Origin: Gracilimonas sp965227785
Lineage (GTDB): Bacteria; Bacteroidota; Rhodothermia; Balneolales; Balneolaceae
Direction: 5' to 3'
NCBI RefSeq assembly: GCF_965227785.1
Contig: NZ_OZ245785.1
Location: forward strand, 682,001 to 746,000
Length of the DNA: 64,000 bases
In this document: positions 59,409 to 64,000 of the stretch, in pieces
Numbering within the stretch: the first letter of the stretch is position 1
Layout: each line of letters opens with the position of its first letter
Notes under the pieces: model-generated
The model's input: only the letters and a program-made list of their open reading frames with translations
Databases searched by the model: none
What the model was told of the DNA's origin: nothing
Position numbers and translations under genes: made by a program

Positions 59409-60557
59409 ATGGACATACTTCTTTACATCGCAGCTACTTATATCGGCTTTACGGTTTTTGTTTTTATACGAAATTGGTTTGAATTTCGCTCACTATCCTA
59501 TCAATCATCCATTCAAACTGAAAAAAAAGCTCCGTTGGTGAGTATCTGCATCCCTGCCCGAAATGAAGAAGCCGTTATCGAAAAGTGTGTAACGTCTGCC
59601 CTTAAGCAGGATTACCCCAATTTTGAGGTGCTGGTACTCGATGACAACTCCACCGACCGAACTACGGAAATACTAAACAAACTCAGCGGTATCATAAACA
59701 ACCTATACCACCTGAAGGGGAAACCAAAGCCGGATGACTGGCTGGGCAAACCATGGGCGTGCCATCAGTTGAGCGAACACACCAGTGGAGAATATCTTCT
59801 TCTTATCGATGCCGATGTGTGGCTGGAAGAGAGCGCCGTTTCTAAGGCGGTTTCTGCACTTCAGGAATCTGATGCAATTACGGTATGGCCCAAACAAAAG
59901 GTGCTCACTTTCTGGGAAAAACTCATAATCCCGATGATTTACTATGGCCTGTATACCTTATTACCGGCCAAATATGTAGAGCAGAATCCGAAATGGCTTC
60001 CGGGGAATCTCAGGCAGAAAATGAGCCCACAGTTTGCAGCTGCCTGCGGTCAATTTATCGGGATCAACAGTCAAGCTTACTCAGCTATCGGAGGCCATAC
60101 CTCAGTAAAACAGGAAATTGTGGAAGATGTGGAGCTTGCAAAAGCCATAAAACGGCAAGGACTCACCATTACCATGTATGACGGAGTTGGGACCGTTAAC
60201 TGCCGCATGTACCGTTCACACTCTGAAATATTTGAAGGTCTGCGAAAAAACTTCTTCGTCGGTTTTGGCAGAAACGTTCCCCTCTTCCTTTTTATGGCCG
60301 GCATGCAATTCATTGTTTATGTAATACCGTTTTTGGCTTTGCTGTTTGGGGAACCTGACACCCGGAAGTTTGCCGGTGTACTAATTGGTATTTTCCTGAT
60401 TCAACGCTGGCTTCTGGATTTCAGGTTTGGCTGGAACCCGCTCATAAGCCTCCTCCAGCCTTTAACCATACTTTGGTATGAAGTACTTGGCATTCGGTGC
60501 TTATGGGATCATCTCACTGGAAAAAAAGCGAGCTGGAAAGGCCGGGAAGTCGGCTGA
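59409..60557 (+). CDS. family 2 glycosyltransferase (CrtQ-like)
   Basis: This 382-residue protein (from ATG 59409; TTG 59370 would add 13) has an N-terminal membrane helix (LLYIAATYIGFTVFVFI). A GT2 domain follows (PLVSICIPARNEEAVIEKCVTSALKQDYPNFEVLVLDDNSTD, then LLLIDADVWL as DxD and QEIVEDVELAKAIKRQG), with C-terminal helices. The layout matches the glycosyltransferase CrtQ of staphyloxanthin synthesis. The CrtC-like and PlsC-like neighbours support a carotenoid glycoside pathway, by inference. Confidence 0.82.
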   Translation: MDILLYIAATYIGFTVFVFIRNWFEFRSLSYQSSIQTEKKAPLVSICIPARNEEAVIEKCVTSALKQDYPNFEVLVLDDNSTDRTTEILNKLSGIINNLYHLKGKPKPDDWLGKPWACHQLSEHTSGEYLLLIDADVWLEESAVSKAVSALQESDAITVWPKQKVLTFWEKLIIPMIYYGLYTLLPAKYVEQNPKWLPGNLRQKMSPQFAAACGQFIGINSQAYSAIGGHTSVKQEIVEDVELAKAIKRQGLTITMYDGVGTVNCRMYRSHSEIFEGLRKNFFVGFGRNVPLFLFMAGMQFIVYVIPFLALLFGEPDTRKFAGVLIGIFLIQRWLLDFRFGWNPLISLLQPLTILWYEVLGIRCLWDHLTGKKASWKGREVG

Positions 60558-60623
60558 AAATTTATACGTTCTTCACTAATAAGTGTTTTCTTTTTTGCAG
60601 ATACATAGACATATTCAAGGTGT

Positions 60624-61541
60624 ATGAAAGCATTGATCGAGAAATATCTGAAATACCTGAGTGTAGAACGAAATGCTTCGGAACATACTATTACCTCCTA
60701 TCAAAATGACCTGACTTCTTTTCTTGAATTCACAGCTGAAGTAAACGAACAGACCGATGAGCAGGTTGACATTTCTACGATTACGCGGTTAAACATCCGT
60801 TTATGGCTGGGAGATCTTTCCGAGAAAGGACTGGCAAAAACATCCATTGCCCGAAAGGTTGCTGCCCTTCGTTCTTTTTTCAAGTACTGCTTCAAACGCG
60901 GACATATCGATAGGAATCCTGCCCACCTGCTGGTTGTGCCAAAGAAAGAGCAGACATTACCTAAAACTGCCACCGTGGAAGACATATCCCGGATGATGGA
61001 TAGTGTGGATACAGATTCCGTGAGCGGACTTCAAGACCGGGCCATTCTGGAGCTTTTTTATGGAACAGGAATGCGGTTGAGTGAGCTAACCGGGCTAAAC
61101 GTTTCTGACATCGATTTAAAGCAAAAACAAGTTACGGTTCATGGTAAGGGCAATAAACAACGGATTATTCCATTGGGTAATACAGTGGCTTCCATCTTAA
61201 AACAATTCATTGAAAAGAGACCGGAACTTTTTGGAGAACGAACCGACGGTGATGCAAAAAAAGCACTATTCATTGCGGCAAGCGGTCAGAGAATTTATGA
61301 CCGGGCCGTGCAGTCGATGGTTGAGAAATATTTAAAACTGACAAGTGAGGTTACCCAGAAAAGTCCACATGTTTTACGGCACAGTTTTGCCACCCATATG
61401 CTCGACAACGGAGCAGATATAAGAATCATCAAAGAGTTTTTAGGGCATGCCAACTTAGCGGCAACGCAGGTTTACACCCACACAAGCATGGAAAGGCTTA
61501 AAAATGTGTACGAGCAAGCCCACCCAAGAGCAAAAACGTAA
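60624..61541 (+). CDS. tyrosine recombinase XerC/XerD-like
   Basis: The 305-residue tyrosine recombinase has an N-terminal SAM-like core-binding domain (KYLSVERNASEHTITSYQNDLTSFLEF). The catalytic residues are Arg in TGMRLSELTGL (about 151), Lys in GKGNKQR, His-x-x-Arg in SPHVLRHSFATHML (about 249-252), His in LGHANLAATQ and Tyr in VYTHTSMERLK (about 283). It lacks the extra helix region of integron integrases, so it is a Xer chromosome-dimer resolvase. It is not the cassette-array integrase. It starts at ATG 60624. Confidence 0.9.
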   Translation: MKALIEKYLKYLSVERNASEHTITSYQNDLTSFLEFTAEVNEQTDEQVDISTITRLNIRLWLGDLSEKGLAKTSIARKVAALRSFFKYCFKRGHIDRNPAHLLVVPKKEQTLPKTATVEDISRMMDSVDTDSVSGLQDRAILELFYGTGMRLSELTGLNVSDIDLKQKQVTVHGKGNKQRIIPLGNTVASILKQFIEKRPELFGERTDGDAKKALFIAASGQRIYDRAVQSMVEKYLKLTSEVTQKSPHVLRHSFATHMLDNGADIRIIKEFLGHANLAATQVYTHTSMERLKNVYEQAHPRAKT

Positions 61542-61574
61542 TAATTACATAACTATAAACTTAGGAGTAGAAGT

Positions 61575-61874
61575 ATGAAAACTACATTCACAGCACGCCA
61601 TTTTGAAGCCAGCGCTGACCTACAACAATATTGCAGAGACAGTGTGGAGAAACTGGAACAGTTTTACGACCGGATTGTAATGTGCGATATAATCCTTGAG
61701 CCTACTCCCTCCGACGAAAATCCACAGCAGGCTGAAATTATTGTGAAAGTGCCACGAAAAGTATTAACAGCGAAAGAATCGGCAGGTTCCTATGAACAGG
61801 CGGTACATAATGCGGTAGATACCGTAAGCCGACAGCTGAAGAAATACAAAGAAAAAATGCACGCTGTAAACTAA
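61575..61874 (+). CDS. hpf: ribosome hibernation-promoting factor (short HPF/YfiA type)
   Basis: This 99-residue protein is the short-form ribosome-associated factor: FTARHFEASADLQQYCRDSVEKLEQFYDRIVMCDIILEPTP, then IIVKVPRKVLTAKESAGSYEQAVHNAVDTVSRQLKKYKEK. It binds the 30S decoding region and inactivates ribosomes in stationary phase. It starts at ATG 61575, 33 bp after the xer gene, and hprK follows after 18 bp. Confidence 0.93.
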   Translation: MKTTFTARHFEASADLQQYCRDSVEKLEQFYDRIVMCDIILEPTPSDENPQQAEIIVKVPRKVLTAKESAGSYEQAVHNAVDTVSRQLKKYKEKMHAVN

Positions 61875-61892
61875 ACTTCTAATTAATAATCT

Positions 61893-62924
61893 ATGCCATT
61901 CTCACCCCAGGCCCCGATTCCGCGCAAGGATAAAATCAGCGTGGCTTACCTTGTTAAAAAGCTGCGAGAGCGCGTTAATATCAATTTAGAAGCGTGCGTT
62001 TCTGAAAATTGTGCCGAAGACCATTATGTGGTTGAAGCCGATTTACACCGACCGGGATTGGCGCTTGCCGGGTATAAAAAATTATTTACCTATCAACGAA
62101 TTCAGATCATCGGCAATACCGAAACCCAGTTTCTGGAGCACATGGGGAAAGATAAGATGGAAGAATCATTCCGGAATATCACCCAGTTCGATATTCCGGT
62201 TATCTTTTTAACCGACAGTAATAAGCTTCCCGAGAATTTATTTCGAATTGCTAAAGAAGCCAACGTACCCATTTATTCCACTCCCCTCGAAACCACCCGG
62301 TTTATGTATATTCTGCGTGATTTTCTGGAAGATCAGTTCGCTATTCAAACCATGGTTCACGGTTCCATGATGGATGTATATGGAATTGGGATTTTGGTAG
62401 CAGGAAAATCAGGAATTGGTAAAAGTGAGGTAGCCCTCGATTTGGTTGAACGCGGACACCGCCTGGTAGCTGATGATGTGGTGATGCTTACTAAGAAAAA
62501 TAATGTGTTGATGTCGTCTGCTACAGAAATGAGCAAGCACTTCATGGAAATCAGGGGTCTGGGTATTGTGGATGTCATGTCGATGTTTGGCATTCGTGCC
62601 ATCCGATACCAAAAGCGATTAGAGGTAGTTTTGGAATTGACCCTCTGGGATGAAACCCGAGAGGTAGAACGAACCGGATTAAATCACGACTCGGTAAATG
62701 TGTTGGGACTGGAAATTCCCCTCATCCACCTTCCCATCACCCCGGGTAAGAACATTACGGTGATTGCCGAAGTAATTGCTATGAATTATTTATTGAAACA
62801 TTATGGGTACGATCCCGCAAAAGCATTCCAGGAAAGGATTAAGTCGAGCATCGGCGAAAAGACAAAAGGACGGGACATGACTCCTAAAAGAGCCATCGAA
62901 TACTTTGAAGGAGATATAGAATAA
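61893..62924 (+). CDS. hprK: HPr kinase/phosphorylase
   Basis: This 343-residue protein has an N-terminal MurF-like domain and a C-terminal kinase domain. The P-loop is VAGKSGIGKSEVALDLVERGHRLVADDVV (about 169-197), and the HprK signature is EIRGLGIVDVMSMFGIRAIR. The conserved basic residues PITPGKNI follow. HprK phosphorylates Ser46 of HPr. No HPr or PTS gene is in the window, and in this phylum HprK usually occurs without a full sugar PTS. It starts at ATG 61893. Confidence 0.93.
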   Translation: MPFSPQAPIPRKDKISVAYLVKKLRERVNINLEACVSENCAEDHYVVEADLHRPGLALAGYKKLFTYQRIQIIGNTETQFLEHMGKDKMEESFRNITQFDIPVIFLTDSNKLPENLFRIAKEANVPIYSTPLETTRFMYILRDFLEDQFAIQTMVHGSMMDVYGIGILVAGKSGIGKSEVALDLVERGHRLVADDVVMLTKKNNVLMSSATEMSKHFMEIRGLGIVDVMSMFGIRAIRYQKRLEVVLELTLWDETREVERTGLNHDSVNVLGLEIPLIHLPITPGKNITVIAEVIAMNYLLKHYGYDPAKAFQERIKSSIGEKTKGRDMTPKRAIEYFEGDIE

Positions 62925-62951
62925 CTGTAACATTAGAGTTCCCGCTTACTC

Positions 62952-62982
62952 TTTGAATGTGATACGAAGGTTACTATCTTAG
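62952..62982 (+). promoter_or_regulatory. putative promoter of M23 peptidase gene
   Basis: TTTG (62952-62955), 19 bases, then TATCTTAG (62975-62982) fits the Bacteroidota-type -33/-7 arrangement. It lies 27 bp before the start codon. Confidence 0.5.
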
Positions 62983-63008
62983 GCAAGTTTTTGGAACAAG
63001 GTTAGTAT

Positions 63009-63983
63009 ATGTCAATAAAAAATCACTATTACTACGACGAAACGAATTGTGAATTTGTACCCATAGAGTACAATCGCCTCGAACAGGTTGTTTATAATCT
63101 TTCAATTTGGATTTTGTCCGGTGTGGTGTTAACCGGCATCGGTATCATCCTCCTCTCTACCTATATCGGAACACCGGCTGAGCTGGCCCTTAAAGCTGAA
63201 AATGAAGCCCTATACGAACAACTGGAAAGTACTAAAGATGCTCTTGTTGATTTGGATGAACAAATCATGGCGATAGCTGAAAAGGATAATGAGATGTACC
63301 GTTCCGTACTTGGGATGGATCAAATTTCCTATGAAGAACGACAGGCCGGTGTGGGTGGCTCCGATCCATATGATGAATTTGACGTTTACAACGAATCCAC
63401 TTCTGAGTTATTAAAATGGACGGCTTCCAAAGTTGATAACCTCGAACGGCGTATTGGTATACAGAAATTGAGCTTCGAAGAAATTAAAAGCCAATACAAT
63501 GTAAATAAAGAGAAGATGAGTCATATCCCGGCCATCAAACCAACCTCCGGAATTTTACTGAGCGGTTATGGGGTACGATACCATCCGATTTTAAAATATA
63601 ACCGCCGCCATAACGGTTTGGATTTTCGCGCTGATATCGGAGACCCGGTTTTTACAACCGGAAACGGTAAAATCCGATTTGCAGGTCGTAAAGGAACCCT
63701 CGGTCTTGTGGTAATTGTGGATCATGGCTTTGGCTTCGAAACGTTGTATGCTCACCTCTCCGGTTTGGGTAAAGGCATTAAGAACGGAACTAACGTAGAG
63801 CGGGGCCAACAAATTGGTATGGCCGGCGATTCAGGGCTTTCTGAAGGACCACACCTACACTACGAAGTTCATTTCAAAGGGGAACCGGTAGATCCTATCT
63901 ACTATCTCTTTGCAGACACTTCCCCGGAAGAATATGCCATGTTCAAAGAGATATCGGAAACAAATAAAAACTCCCTGGACTAA
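63009..63983 (+). CDS. M23 family peptidase, membrane-anchored
   Basis: The 324-residue protein has one membrane helix near residue 35 (LSIWILSGVVLTGIGIILLSTYI), a coiled-coil part (LALKAENEALYEQLESTKDALVDLDEQIMAIAEK) and a C-terminal LytM/M23 domain. The zinc and catalytic motifs are H-x-x-x-D (HNGLDFRAD, about 200) and HLHYEVH (about 281), with the GYGVRYHPI start. It is a likely peptidoglycan endopeptidase or a regulator of amidases. It starts at ATG 63009. Confidence 0.9.
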   Translation: MSIKNHYYYDETNCEFVPIEYNRLEQVVYNLSIWILSGVVLTGIGIILLSTYIGTPAELALKAENEALYEQLESTKDALVDLDEQIMAIAEKDNEMYRSVLGMDQISYEERQAGVGGSDPYDEFDVYNESTSELLKWTASKVDNLERRIGIQKLSFEEIKSQYNVNKEKMSHIPAIKPTSGILLSGYGVRYHPILKYNRRHNGLDFRADIGDPVFTTGNGKIRFAGRKGTLGLVVIVDHGFGFETLYAHLSGLGKGIKNGTNVERGQQIGMAGDSGLSEGPHLHYEVHFKGEPVDPIYYLFADTSPEEYAMFKEISETNKNSLD

Positions 63984-64000
63984 CCGATTATTTCAGCCTC

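Noticed and set aside
60624..61541. Could the tyrosine recombinase be the integrase of the cassette array?
   Set aside because: It is a normal-length XerC/D-type protein in a housekeeping context, 31 kb away, and without the extra helix segment expected of integron integrases.

Overview
This window looks like a chromosomal segment of a heterotrophic bacterium of the Bacteroidota/Rhodothermota/Balneolota group. Balneolota is my best guess. The evidence is a GWxTD-domain protein, a DUF2723 membrane protein, HPr kinase, many lipoproteins with a CxD/N-type start, and a TatA-gatA-prmA neighbourhood. This is an inference from gene content; no 16S or marker gene is present. About 62 genes are called, and most of the window is ordinary housekeeping DNA.

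38-22450: an acyl-CoA carboxylase subunit, a GWxTD protein, and a tight run pdxA / methyltransferase / ftsE-like / queG. An ECF sigma factor lies opposite a small beta-barrel. A six-gene overlapping minus-strand operon runs tatA > gatA > SDR > M28 peptidase > prmA > ppx/gppA. Next come a BamA/TamA-family protein with a cNMP-binding protein and rlmD, a UbiA-like membrane protein, and a large S9 dipeptidyl-peptidase.

22475-34442: accessory DNA. Its core (23916 to about 29901) is the standout feature: twelve small plus-strand gene cassettes separated by eleven clear attC recombination sites (90-127 bp). The sites have complementary cassette ends and extra unpaired bases in the left arm. No integron integrase lies beside the array, so within this window it is a cluster of attC sites lacking an integrase (CALIN-like). 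Cassette products are mostly membrane, secreted or lipoprotein proteins, plus probable orphan immunity proteins (Imm8-like, Imm41-like, DUF6966-like). Six attC sites carry in their central loop a promoter-like element with fixed spacing, (C/T)TTG(T/A)-N20-TACTT. The same element sits before chromosomal genes at about 30.9 and 32.0 kb. The array is bracketed by two direct copies of a 40-bp repeat. Typical accessory genes (DUF1801, DUF4440, GNAT, TfoX, GyrI-like, SRPBCC) lie on both sides.

34504-53857: an NSS-family transporter, a DUF2723 protein, ybeY, DUF445, a subtilase, a phytoene-desaturase-like oxidoreductase, and a ferric-iron permease and binding protein on opposite strands with no ATPase. 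Then follow a Rieske oxygenase, YajQ, a four-helix-bundle protein flanked by simple repeats, an SlyD-like isomerase and an RlmL-like methyltransferase.

54027-63983: a glycosyltransferase, secreted proteins and an O-methyltransferase. A probable carotenoid-tailoring group follows (acyltransferase, CrtC-like hydratase, GT2). The window ends with XerC/D-like recombinase, hpf, hprK and an M23 peptidase.

No rRNA, tRNA or CRISPR array was recognised.
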